Program-made: the position numbers and the translations under genes | In this document: in pieces, positions 1 to 8,186 of the stretch | How positions within the stretch are numbered: the first letter of the stretch is position 1 | Layout: every line of letters starts with the position of its first letter | The notes under the pieces: generated by a model | Databases searched by the model: none | What the model saw: the letters and a program-made list of their open reading frames with translations, nothing else | Told to the model about the DNA's origin: nothing | Origin: Clostridiales bacterium UBA2432 | GTDB lineage: Bacteria > Bacillota > Clostridia > Lachnospirales > Vallitaleaceae | Assembly (NCBI GenBank): GCA_002342805.1 | Contig: DDQW01000067.1 | Location: 9,973 to 73,972 of the forward strand | Direction of reading: 5' to 3' | DNA length: 64,000 nt

Positions 1-1
1 T

Positions 2-550
2 GAATTAAACAATCAAGCCATTGACAAGGTGAATTTGGCAGATTATCGTAAACATATAGGTTTTGTTTTTCAAGACCATAATCTGTTTAATCACTTGTCG
101 GTCATTGATAATATATGCTTGGTGATGGAAAAAGTCCATCACCGAAAGCATTCAGAAGCTAAAAAAGAAGTTGAAGCACTATTAACAAAATTCGGGTTAA
201 TTGATCACAAGAATAAGCACCCTCATCAAATTAGTGGTGGACAGTCCCAACGTGTGTCAATCGTAAGAGCCCTTGCTATACAACCGGAAGTAATATTACT
301 TGATGAACCAACATCAAGTTTAGACCCGGTACTTACCTTTGAAGTATTAAAATCCATTGAAACTTTGGTGGAAGATAAAAAAGATGTCATCTTAGTAACC
401 CATGAAATCGGCTTTGCAAAAGAGGTTGCTGACTACATCGTTTATATGGAAGAGGGAAAGATTATTGAACATGGGCACGCAGATATTCTAGCAAGACCAC
501 AAACAGAGAAACTAAGAGTGTTTTTGGATAAAGTCCTAACATTTCATTAA
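2..550 (+). CDS. ABC transporter ATP-binding protein, amino-acid type (5' truncated)
   Basis: The reading frame is open from the first bases of the window, so the Walker A part is missing upstream; the GTG at 29 is an internal valine codon, not a start. Visible are the Q-loop (FVFQDHNLF), the ABC signature ISGGQSQRVS, Walker B VILLDEPTSSLDP and the H-loop LVTHEIGFA. This is the nucleotide-binding subunit of an importer of the polar amino-acid type (GlnQ/ArtM-like), which would hydrolyse ATP at the inner face of the membrane. The permease and binding protein must lie upstream. Substrate cannot be told from the ATPase alone. Confidence 0.9.
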   Translation, partial: ELNNQAIDKVNLADYRKHIGFVFQDHNLFNHLSVIDNICLVMEKVHHRKHSEAKKEVEALLTKFGLIDHKNKHPHQISGGQSQRVSIVRALAIQPEVILLDEPTSSLDPVLTFEVLKSIETLVEDKKDVILVTHEIGFAKEVADYIVYMEEGKIIEHGHADILARPQTEKLRVFLDKVLTFH

Positions 551-561
551 GGAGGAATATA

Positions 562-966
562 ATGTCGTTTAGTCGAATGGATTTAGAAGATCGAAAACGT
601 CCAGAAGGGCGTAATGCTATTTTGATTTATGGATATAGTGAAGAAGGTGTGCAGACCTTAAAAACAATCATGGTCGAGGCAGGTATTGATGAGCTTATCT
701 ATATTGAGCAGGCAGATTGTAATCAACAAATCAAAGAAATTATTTCAGATAAGGAAACAGAGGCTGTGTCATCCTATCATGAACATGATGATAAAGTGAT
801 TGTTTTTAACAGTACAAGTCAATATGAGGTCAATACATTTATTACAAAATTGTTTAAGGAAGTTGATGTGCGACCTATTGTAGCAATGGTGACGCCAACA
901 AGTGAAAAATGGCAGTTTAGCGATTTGGTTGAAGAGCTGAAACGAGAAAAAGAGGCGTTAAAATAA
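562..966 (+). CDS. DUF3783-like protein
   Basis: A 134-residue soluble protein starting at an ATG 6 nt after an AAGGAGG site, 11 nt behind the ABC ATPase. The core (ILIYGYSEEGVQTLK near residue 20, AMVTPTSEKWQFSDLVEEL near the C-terminus) matches my memory of the DUF3783 family, found mainly in Clostridia and of unknown role. No catalytic motif or membrane segment is visible. It overlaps the next gene by one base, so the two are probably translated together. Family assignment is from motif recall only. Confidence 0.65.
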   Translation: MSFSRMDLEDRKRPEGRNAILIYGYSEEGVQTLKTIMVEAGIDELIYIEQADCNQQIKEIISDKETEAVSSYHEHDDKVIVFNSTSQYEVNTFITKLFKEVDVRPIVAMVTPTSEKWQFSDLVEELKREKEALK

Positions 967-1499
967 TGAATATTATGAGTGAACCCATATACGTATATTT
1001 TATTATCTTTGTTGTAAAGATTATTGAAGTTACAATGGCAACAATACGTATAGTGCTTGTCACTAAAGGCGAACGTATAAAAGGAGCTATGATTGGGCTT
1101 GTTGAAGTTGTTATATGGGCTCTTTTAGTATCGAAAGTACTAGCAAATCTGACAGAAGATCCCTTTAAACTTGTGGTGTACGCACTGGGATTTTCCATTG
1201 GTACATTTTCAGGTTCTTTCTTCGAACAAAAATTAGGATTCGGGAGTGTTCGTGTTGAGATTATTGTGAAAGAAAGTTCAGGTAAAGAATTGGGAAAAGC
1301 GCTTCGAGCAAATGGATTTGCCGTTACTGAAGTTGTTGGTCAGGGAATGAATCATCCGCGTTCGGTGCTTATTATGCATATTAAGCGTAAACGGTCTGCA
1401 GAAGCGATTAATTTAATTAAGCAATTGGAGCATAATGCGGTCATTACGATTAATGACGTGAAACCTGTTTATGGAGGATATGGAATCCTAAAAAAATAA
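966..1499 (+). CDS. UPF0316 (DUF2179/DUF5698) membrane protein, YebE-like
   Basis: A 177-residue protein with about three hydrophobic helices in the first 85 residues (YVYFIIFVVKIIEV, GLVEVVIWALLVSKVL, LVVYALGFSIGTF) and a soluble C-terminal DUF2179 domain of about 80 residues (GVITIND-type strands, ending in GGYGILKK). This is the layout of the UPF0316 family (Bacillus YebE). The function is not established. The start codon overlaps the stop of the preceding gene (TAATG-type coupling); a second in-frame ATG lies at 975. Confidence 0.8.
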   Translation: MNIMSEPIYVYFIIFVVKIIEVTMATIRIVLVTKGERIKGAMIGLVEVVIWALLVSKVLANLTEDPFKLVVYALGFSIGTFSGSFFEQKLGFGSVRVEIIVKESSGKELGKALRANGFAVTEVVGQGMNHPRSVLIMHIKRKRSAEAINLIKQLEHNAVITINDVKPVYGGYGILKK

Positions 1500-1514
1500 T
1501 CAAGGAGAAAATCA

Positions 1515-2144
1515 ATGGATTATGACATTCAGTTTAAAGACTTAATGATAAAATTCGGGGAAAAGACCATTGTTGAAGGTTATAATTTGAACATAAAAAA
1601 AGGCGAAAAAGTATTAATTTCCGGAAAATCAGGAACGGGTAAATCTAGTTTAATCAAGGCGCTTTTGGGATTCGTGGAATATGAAGCGGGTGAGATATTC
1701 GTTCAAGGAAGCGCTATTGAAGGCAAAGATTTTAGAGAGGTTCGAAATCAGTTTGCTTACGTCAATCAAGATGTAACTATTCGTAAAGGGAATGTAAAGA
1801 ATTATTTGCTTAGTATTCAAAGCTACAAACATAATTCCTTAGAGTTTTCTGGCGATTATTTGTTAGACGATGAATTGATGAACTATTTTGAATTTGATCC
1901 CCACTATGTCTTAAAAAATTCTGAAGATTTATCAGGAGGAGAACGACAAAGACTCGGAATTATTTTGGCAATCATGCTAAAGCGTCCCATTTTTTTGTTG
2001 GATGAAATAACCTCGGGCCTTGATAAAGAACTGAAGAAAAAAACTGTCGATTATTTTGCCCAATGTGAAGAAACCGTCATTGCAATAAGTCATGACCAAA
2101 TATGGGAAGACCAAGGGGCGTTTAGAAAGGTAAGGTGGGCTTAA
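1515..2144 (+). CDS. fetA: ABC transporter ATP-binding protein, FetA/YbbL-like
   Basis: 209 residues, the short form typical of YbbL/FetA ATPases. Walker A is GKSGTGKSS, the signature is LSGGERQRLG, Walker B is PIFLLDEITSGLD, and the H-loop is AISHDQ. It precedes a UPF0014 permease with a one-base stop/start overlap, the pairing known as FetAB in E. coli, where it lowers cytosolic iron under oxidative stress. Here the substrate (iron or another metal) is inferred from the partner. The start at 1515 has AAGGAGAA just upstream. Confidence 0.85.
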   Translation: MDYDIQFKDLMIKFGEKTIVEGYNLNIKKGEKVLISGKSGTGKSSLIKALLGFVEYEAGEIFVQGSAIEGKDFREVRNQFAYVNQDVTIRKGNVKNYLLSIQSYKHNSLEFSGDYLLDDELMNYFEFDPHYVLKNSEDLSGGERQRLGIILAIMLKRPIFLLDEITSGLDKELKKKTVDYFAQCEETVIAISHDQIWEDQGAFRKVRWA

Positions 2145-2944
2145 TGGGTGTTGAACCAATAGGAACACTGAATTTGATTTTTCTAGTTGCCCTTGTGATA
2201 CCGATTTTTATATTTAATCGAAGCATAGGTATCACTCAAACAAAAAAAATTATTATTTCTATAGCGAGGATGGTTATCCAGTTAACGATTGTTGGAATCT
2301 ATTTGCAATATATTTTTGACTTAAATAATATTTGGTTGAATATTGCTTATATCATTGTTATGATGGTAGTAGCAACGATTGCTATTGGTGGTTCGATTCC
2401 CATAAAACGCACAATTGTTTTTTTGCCGGTTTTAATTTCCTTACTGATCCCAAATATATTGATGTTACTTTTCTTTAATGGTCTTGTCATCCAAATTGAT
2501 CAAATCTTTGAAGCAAAGTATATTATTACAATTGGGGGCATGCTCTTAGGTAACGGACTGAATGGAAATATGATTGGATTATCTACTTTTTATAATGGAT
2601 TAATTAAAAATGAAGAAGTTTATCACTACGATTTGATGCTTGGAGCAACAAAATTTGAAGCCCTAAAACCTTATTTTAAAGAAGCTGTTTTAGTTTCAGT
2701 TAATCCGACCATTGCATCAATTGCTACAATTGGTTTAGTTTCACTACCTGGAATGATGACTGGTCAGATCCTAGGTGGAACGATTCCGATTGAGGCGATT
2801 CGATACCAAATTGCGATTATGATTGCAATATTTATTACCAAGTACTTTAATATATATTTGGCTATAGTATTATCATCAAAGAATATGTTTAACGCTAAAT
2901 GTCAGATGAAGAAGCAGTTTCTAAAAGAGGAGGTACCATCGTGA
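2144..2944 (+). CDS. fetB: ABC transporter permease, FetB/YbbM family (UPF0014)
   Basis: About 266 residues with roughly seven transmembrane helices. The C-terminal motif PGMMTGQILGG, followed by an aliphatic helix, is characteristic of the UPF0014/FetB permeases. Start chosen at ATG 2144, which shares a base with the fetA stop and has AAGGTGGG at good spacing; a GTG nine bases upstream is also in frame. FetB with FetA would export a metal ion, iron in the characterised E. coli case. The stop overlaps the start of the following lipoprotein gene by four bases (GTGA), so the three genes form one transcript. Confidence 0.88.
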   Translation: MGVEPIGTLNLIFLVALVIPIFIFNRSIGITQTKKIIISIARMVIQLTIVGIYLQYIFDLNNIWLNIAYIIVMMVVATIAIGGSIPIKRTIVFLPVLISLLIPNILMLLFFNGLVIQIDQIFEAKYIITIGGMLLGNGLNGNMIGLSTFYNGLIKNEEVYHYDLMLGATKFEALKPYFKEAVLVSVNPTIASIATIGLVSLPGMMTGQILGGTIPIEAIRYQIAIMIAIFITKYFNIYLAIVLSSKNMFNAKCQMKKQFLKEEVPS

Positions 2945-3756
2945 AAAAAGTGATTATATATTTTAGTCTCATGCTCCTTCTAATGGGATGTACTCTAGAA
3001 ACAGTTGATGTCGGAGAAGACAACGATGAATCAACGGAGCAAGAGGTAATTGTTGAAACCGTATTTGAACCCCGAACAGTCTCTGCAAGCTATATCAATG
3101 TAGAAGCAGAGCGGTTAAACGTTCGAAGTGATGCAGATATTGAAAGTACACAAGTCGGCGCAGTCTATAAAAATGATAAATTTCAAGTTATTGATGAAAA
3201 AGAAGATTCGCAAAAAAGACTATGGTATCTCGTGGAATTTGAGCCAAATAAACAAGGATATGTCGCAGGATGGTTTTGTGCTCAAACGGAGATTACGATT
3301 CGCGTTGAAGAAGATTCAACACAAATCGTAGATATTGAAGTTATGCCAATTCCTCAGTATATTGATAATCCTTTTAAACCCAATGAAATCAATGTAGGCG
3401 ATCAAATTGTCGGTATGTTAGTTAAAGAAATTAGCCAAATTGATAACCTTAACAAAATCGTCTTTGATGGTGAAGTGGAACTTACCGGAACGTTCTATCA
3501 TGAGACATCCCGATTATCTTTTGGAACAGTTGTTCGTTTTGTTCCGGATGAAGCATCGAGTGTTTTGTTGCCAAGAATGGGCGATGATATATCTGGAGTA
3601 TGGTTTATCCTAAACGATTACAGTGAGGTTGCCAATAAATTTGGTGAAGTCGGAACCCAAGGTTTTGCAACGATGAAGATCAAAGATTATACCATCGGCT
3701 ATGGCGTTGAGGATGCCTATAATCAAGCAACACTTGTATCTGTAACGATAGAATAG
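2941..3756 (+). CDS. SH3-domain lipoprotein
   Basis: Starts at GTG 2941 behind AGAGGAGG; the longer in-frame upstream ATG at 2899 would run through the fetB coding sequence and hide the signal. The 271-residue product has a lipoprotein signal with lipobox LLMGC (Cys17), an acidic linker, and a bacterial SH3 domain at about residues 40-105 (NVEAERLNVRSDAD, then YVAGWF). The remaining ~160 residues are unassigned beta-rich sequence. It is predicted to be anchored on the outer face of the membrane. The GTGA overlap with fetB suggests a link to that transporter, but the role is unknown. Confidence 0.8.
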   Translation: MKKVIIYFSLMLLLMGCTLETVDVGEDNDESTEQEVIVETVFEPRTVSASYINVEAERLNVRSDADIESTQVGAVYKNDKFQVIDEKEDSQKRLWYLVEFEPNKQGYVAGWFCAQTEITIRVEEDSTQIVDIEVMPIPQYIDNPFKPNEINVGDQIVGMLVKEISQIDNLNKIVFDGEVELTGTFYHETSRLSFGTVVRFVPDEASSVLLPRMGDDISGVWFILNDYSEVANKFGEVGTQGFATMKIKDYTIGYGVEDAYNQATLVSVTIE

Positions 3757-3764
3757 GGGGGCTT

Positions 3765-5642
3765 ATGCAAGAGACTGAACAATACACGAAGTTGGTTAAT
3801 GCGATTGAATTTTTTTCTCAACGATTTTCTCTTGAGAATATGCTTGAATATATATTTGATTTTTCAGTAGAATTGATTCATCCGGCATCGTGCATACTCA
3901 TTGTTGAAAATGATGGCCTATATGAAGTCGAACATTACAAAGGCGCATATAATCATACACTGTCCTTTTCGAAAGAGCCTCATCATAATGAACTTGTGTA
4001 TTTTCATGCAGGCTTGATTAATGAAGAACGCTTAAGCTCTTACATACCAAGTGAACTATTTTTAAAAGAAAAACCTAAGTATGCTATTCCTCTTATTATG
4101 GGGAAAAGCTTACTTGGGTTTGTGGCATTTTATAAAGAGGACGTTACAGAAGGTGACCTAATCATAGCCGAAGCCTTAATGAATTTGTTTAGTTTATCGT
4201 TATCGAATTATGAATCATATCGTTCTCTCGAACAAGTTAAGAAAAAATTGGATGCAAAAGTATTCAACCTTTTTGCGATTAATCAGGCGTCAAAAGCATT
4301 GCTGAGTGAGCTTAATGTAGGCCAAGTTATTCAAATGACAAACAGTGTCTTTTCTGAATTGACACAAAGTCGTATCACATCGATTTATATTTTTGACGAC
4401 ATTGGACAGCGATATGAATGCATGAATTTAATTGATGTATATAATAAAATTCACTTTAGGCCTTCCTTTATTCATAGTAAAAATATTAAGAATAACCAAT
4501 GCGGAGTAGTTATTGATTATGATAATCCCCATGAAAGACAATTGTTTTCCGATTTCTTTTCTGAGTCTATAAGTGTATTAGATACTTATGAAACAAAGTA
4601 TATTATTAATCTAATTCAAGATGGATATTTGCTTGGCTTTGTTACCTTAAGTAGAAAAGTCAATGAAAGCGACTATGAGAGAGAGATTTTTGAATTGATT
4701 GAAAGTCTTGCATCGGCAACATATATTGCAGTGGCCAATGCAAGAAATATGGAAGCACTTAAAAATCATCGTCAACTCTTGCAAGAAAAGTTTACACGAT
4801 TACAAGTTATGAATAATCTTGTTAAGAACTTGAATTTGGCTCAAGATATCGAAAATTTAGGAGAGCTTACCTTAGAGACCTTAAAAGTAGCATTTGGATA
4901 CAAGTCAAGTTGTTTTGCCTTGTTCAATCAGAGTGATGCCTCTTTTCGAATTCAAAATCAACTTCATTTGGAAACTGAAGGCACTCATTTTTCCATGAAG
5001 GATGAATTAGAGCTTTTGAAAAATGGAAAAGCGGTTATAAAGTATTCGGCGGATGATGTCGCTAGTTTGCTTGCAGAAGTTTATACGGATAACCTTTACG
5101 AGTCTGTACAGGGGGCAATTATAGTTCCCTTGTACATCGATCATATTCTTCCGGAATTACTTGGAATTATATGTTTGTTTTCTGTCGAAAAAGGACTTAT
5201 GTTTTCGGAGGAAAATTTATTAACATTAGAAACGATTGCTAATCATATTGCACCGATTGTAAAACAATTGAATGAGGTCGAGAATGTTCGATTGAATTAT
5301 ATTCGAGATGAGGCTATAGAGTTTGTGAACATTCTTTCTGAGTTTGTCGATAATATGCGCTATAGTACAGAGTCTTTTTACATTATTCTGGCAATGGCCA
5401 AAGACAAACAATTGTTTCGTCGACAAGTGGTTTCCGACATAAAAGAACAAAACAAATATACCTTTTCATTGGATAAAAACACCTTGGGAATGTTAACATA
5501 TACAGACGAGGGCAAAGAACAATTATGTGATTTATTAAGTGAGGCCTATACCTATGAAGTTTTAGCAATTAAGGATGAAGATATTCCGGTCGAGAGTATT
5601 TTAAAACAGATTGAAAAAATTGTTTTTTCGAAAGACGTATAG
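3765..5642 (+). CDS. Multi-GAF sensory protein without recognisable output domain
   Basis: A 625-residue cytoplasmic protein; no membrane helix. Three GAF-like modules can be seen at roughly residues 15-150, 170-325 and 355-505, each ending in a helix that runs on (for example the segment ending VANARNMEALKNHRQ). The last ~110 residues show an alpha/beta pattern that could be a worn GGDEF fold, but no GG(D/E)EF motif, HTH, kinase or ATPase motif is present. It ends 16 nt before a Crp/Fnr-type regulator, so it may modulate that protein. Role not assigned; the GAF call is pattern-based. Confidence 0.6.
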   Translation: MQETEQYTKLVNAIEFFSQRFSLENMLEYIFDFSVELIHPASCILIVENDGLYEVEHYKGAYNHTLSFSKEPHHNELVYFHAGLINEERLSSYIPSELFLKEKPKYAIPLIMGKSLLGFVAFYKEDVTEGDLIIAEALMNLFSLSLSNYESYRSLEQVKKKLDAKVFNLFAINQASKALLSELNVGQVIQMTNSVFSELTQSRITSIYIFDDIGQRYECMNLIDVYNKIHFRPSFIHSKNIKNNQCGVVIDYDNPHERQLFSDFFSESISVLDTYETKYIINLIQDGYLLGFVTLSRKVNESDYEREIFELIESLASATYIAVANARNMEALKNHRQLLQEKFTRLQVMNNLVKNLNLAQDIENLGELTLETLKVAFGYKSSCFALFNQSDASFRIQNQLHLETEGTHFSMKDELELLKNGKAVIKYSADDVASLLAEVYTDNLYESVQGAIIVPLYIDHILPELLGIICLFSVEKGLMFSEENLLTLETIANHIAPIVKQLNEVENVRLNYIRDEAIEFVNILSEFVDNMRYSTESFYIILAMAKDKQLFRRQVVSDIKEQNKYTFSLDKNTLGMLTYTDEGKEQLCDLLSEAYTYEVLAIKDEDIPVESILKQIEKIVFSKDV

Positions 5643-5658
5643 AGAGTAGGGATATTTT

Positions 5659-6360
5659 ATGGAAGCAAGATATATTGAACACTTGATGCGAACCCCTCTT
5701 TTTGCAAATATTGACGCCAAGGAATTAGAGTATGTCCTGGTTTGCTTGAAACCATCCTTTCATAAGTACCAAGCCAACGATATGATTACGATGGAAGGGC
5801 ATCCATTTACAGGTATTGGAGTCGTTATTGAAGGCGAAGTCAAGGTGACTAAGACCAACGAAGCCGGAGATCGAATCATCATGAGTATTCTTGGTGAAGG
5901 TGGCATCTTTGGTGAGATGGTTGCTTTTTCGTCAATGAACCAGTGGCCAGCCTCGGTTGTTGCAAGTAGGGACACAGAGATTTTCTTTATCAAGCCAGAT
6001 ATAATTGTTAATCAATGTAGTCGCATGTGTATGGGACATCGCCAGCTAACGATTAATCTTCTGCATTTAATCTCGGATAAAGCCTTGGCTTTGAATCGAA
6101 AGGTGAGTTATCTATCCATCAAAAGCATGCGTGGGAAACTTGCAAAATTCCTAATGGAAGAATACCATCAGCATCAAAAGCATACCTTTGATATTCGCTT
6201 TAATCGAAATGAACTTTCGGAATTTTTACATGTATCTAGACCGTCTATGTCTAGAGAACTGTCTCGAATGAAAGATGAAGGAATTTTAGATTATTATCAA
6301 AACACATTTCGCCTAATAAATATGAAAAAAATGAGTGAATATGCAAGTTATCTAAATTAG
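5659..6360 (+). CDS. Crp/Fnr-family transcriptional regulator
   Basis: 233 residues. Residues ~15-130 form a cyclic-nucleotide-binding-type beta roll (VIEGEVKVT, GEGGIFGEMVAFSS). The C-terminal winged helix includes a recognition-helix region LSEFLHVSRPSMSRELSRM. The N-terminus lacks a clustered four-cysteine motif of the Fnr iron-sulfur type; the phosphate-binding cassette is present only in part (GEMVAF without the usual R-[ST]-A), so cAMP binding is doubtful. It sits between the GAF protein and the phosphate-transport operon, which starts from its own promoter. Targets unknown. Confidence 0.88.
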   Translation: MEARYIEHLMRTPLFANIDAKELEYVLVCLKPSFHKYQANDMITMEGHPFTGIGVVIEGEVKVTKTNEAGDRIIMSILGEGGIFGEMVAFSSMNQWPASVVASRDTEIFFIKPDIIVNQCSRMCMGHRQLTINLLHLISDKALALNRKVSYLSIKSMRGKLAKFLMEEYHQHQKHTFDIRFNRNELSEFLHVSRPSMSRELSRMKDEGILDYYQNTFRLINMKKMSEYASYLN

Positions 6361-6395
6361 CATATGATAAGATGTGAAAAAAAATTTAATGCATC

Positions 6396-6424
6396 TTGTA
6401 TACAATAAACATAAATGATATAAT
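6396..6424 (+). promoter_or_regulatory. Promoter of the phosphate transport pair
   Basis: -35 TTGTAT (6396-6401), 17-bp spacer, -10 TATAAT (6419-6424), with an extended TGA before the -10. An inverted pair AAGATG (6369-6374) / CATCTT (6392-6397) touches the -35 and could be an operator. Confidence 0.65.
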
Positions 6425-6447
6425 AGACAGTGATTGGTGGTGAAGTT

Positions 6448-7107
6448 ATGTTTTTCTCTAAAACAAACAAAATTATTGAGCAGTTAGAACTTCATTCAAA
6501 CATAGTCCAAGAATGCTTTACAAGGTTTCAGCAAAGTTTTGAAAAAGTTGCTCAAGCACCGGAACAAAAGTATCTTGTTGAACTTGAACCGATGGTAGAT
6601 GAATTAAGTCAACTTGAGAAGCGAGCCGACCGAATTCGACATGAAGTGATTCGCTATCTTCTCAATGGTGGTTTTCTAGTTGATAACAGAAAATCGACAA
6701 TGCGTTTAATCGAAGGGCTTGATCATGTTGCGGATATATCCGAAGATATTATTCAAATGATTGTCTATGAGAAGATTCAATTGCCTAAGTGGTTTATGCA
6801 ACAGATTATAGAGATCAACACAATCACAAACCAACAATTAAAACTATATATCAATCTTATGAACAAGATTGTATCTGACTATAATCTTGAAGACGTCGTG
6901 TCTGATTTGGGAAAAATTGAAGCTTTAGAATCCAAAGTTGATACAATAGAAATTGCGACAATTAAGCAAGTATTTAACATGCCCGACTTCGAATTAGCAT
7001 ATAAAAACCAGTTAAAAGGCTTGATAAATATGGTTGCCGAGATTTCGGACAAGATTGAAGACTTGTCTGATGAAGTTGAGATCATATTGGCTTCTAGGAG
7101 GATTTAA
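6448..7107 (+). CDS. PhoU-like DUF47 protein (Pit accessory protein)
   Basis: About 219 residues, all-helical, of the DUF47/PhoU-related family that is usually encoded next to Pit phosphate permeases. Typical elements are ELSQLEKRADRIRHEV near residue 50 and the C-terminal IEDLSDEVEIILASRRI. Start chosen at ATG 6448, with GGTGGTGA four bases upstream; the GTG at 6430 would place this site inside the gene. Its stop overlaps the permease start by one base. It probably controls or assists phosphate uptake, as inferred from the conserved pairing. Confidence 0.88.
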   Translation: MFFSKTNKIIEQLELHSNIVQECFTRFQQSFEKVAQAPEQKYLVELEPMVDELSQLEKRADRIRHEVIRYLLNGGFLVDNRKSTMRLIEGLDHVADISEDIIQMIVYEKIQLPKWFMQQIIEINTITNQQLKLYINLMNKIVSDYNLEDVVSDLGKIEALESKVDTIEIATIKQVFNMPDFELAYKNQLKGLINMVAEISDKIEDLSDEVEIILASRRI

Positions 7108-8051
7108 TGAGTGTTTTGTCCTTATTATCCGGTGCGTTTTTAGGCTGGGGTCTTGGCGCGAATGATTCGGCGAATATATTTGGAACAGCGGTACATAGTC
7201 GTGTGGTTTCTTTCCGACTCGCAATTACATTAACAGCAATTTTTGTTATTTTAGGGGCAACTTTAGAAGGACATCAAGGTGTTGTAAAAGTGAGTAGTCT
7301 CTCTGCAACAAATGGAATTTTAACCTTATCAAATGCAACATTTGTTATGTTTGCAGCAGGTTTAACGGTTCTCTTAATGACACTGTTTGAACTTCCTGTA
7401 TCAACAAGTCAAGCAGTAATTGGTGCAATACTTGGGCATGGATTTTTAGTGGGACAAGGAAATCTAGGAACAGCCAAGCAATTCTTTGGCGCATGGATTT
7501 TCACTCCAATCGGTGGGATGCTCTTTGCTATGATTCTATATGGAATCATAAAAAATCATTTTGAAAAACGATTGACCAACTTTCGCTTTTTTCAGATTTT
7601 TATTCGTTATGGATATATTTTTGCCGGCATCTTCGGAGCCTATAGCTTAGGGGCCAATAATGCTGCAAATGTTTTTGGTGTTATATCATCAGTATCAGGT
7701 GGGTGGATTACATCCTATGCAGGACTTTTGGGAGGACTAGCAATCGCACTTGGAGTTTTAACCTATTCAAAACCGGTCATGAAGACGGTTGGTAAAGGAA
7801 TATTACCTCTATCGGATATAACAGGATTTATAGTTGTAATAGCCTCAGCCATTACAGTTTACATATATGCGCGTGTAGGAATACCGGTATCCACGAGTCA
7901 AGCCGTTGTCGGTTCACTTGTTGGAATCGGATTAATTAAAGATTATCGGATTATTAATATAAAACTTTTGTATCGTATATTGATTGGGTGGTTTATGACA
8001 CCGGCCATATCAGGTTTGCTGAGTTATCTTTTGCTCACAATTTTTATATAG
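7107..8051 (+). CDS. pit: PiT-family inorganic phosphate permease
   Basis: 314 residues with about ten membrane helices. Both inverted signature repeats of the PiT family are present: GANDSANIFG near residue 17 and GANNAANVFG near residue 185, each followed by a matching PVSTSQA motif (residues ~97 and ~260). It would carry phosphate in symport with a cation. Translationally coupled to the DUF47 gene before it. The next promoter starts right at its stop codon. Confidence 0.93.
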   Translation: MSVLSLLSGAFLGWGLGANDSANIFGTAVHSRVVSFRLAITLTAIFVILGATLEGHQGVVKVSSLSATNGILTLSNATFVMFAAGLTVLLMTLFELPVSTSQAVIGAILGHGFLVGQGNLGTAKQFFGAWIFTPIGGMLFAMILYGIIKNHFEKRLTNFRFFQIFIRYGYIFAGIFGAYSLGANNAANVFGVISSVSGGWITSYAGLLGGLAIALGVLTYSKPVMKTVGKGILPLSDITGFIVVIASAITVYIYARVGIPVSTSQAVVGSLVGIGLIKDYRIINIKLLYRILIGWFMTPAISGLLSYLLLTIFI

Positions 8052-8080
8052 TTTACTTTAAATCATGAAACTGATATAAT
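8052..8080 (+). promoter_or_regulatory. Promoter of the pyruvate:ferredoxin oxidoreductase gene
   Basis: -35 TTTACT (8052-8057), 17-bp spacer, extended -10 TGA-TATAAT (8075-8080). It leaves a leader of about 100 nt before the start codon at 8187. Confidence 0.8.
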
Positions 8081-8186
8081 GACTTTAGGCTTAAAGACCT
8101 TGTTTAAGCGTAGAGTTTATATATATGGTCATTGCTTTTTGCAGTTGACCGCAACATATTTTTTTAAATTTCAAGGAGGTATAATA

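Noticed and set aside
29..31. GTG at 29 as start of the first ABC ATPase
   Set aside because: The frame is open from base 2 and the conserved domain needs upstream sequence, so this is an internal valine of a gene cut by the window edge.
8079..8186. N-terminal extension of pyruvate:ferredoxin oxidoreductase
   Set aside because: The upstream ATG overlaps the -10 box; a perfect AAGGAGG precedes the ATG at 8187, where family homology begins.
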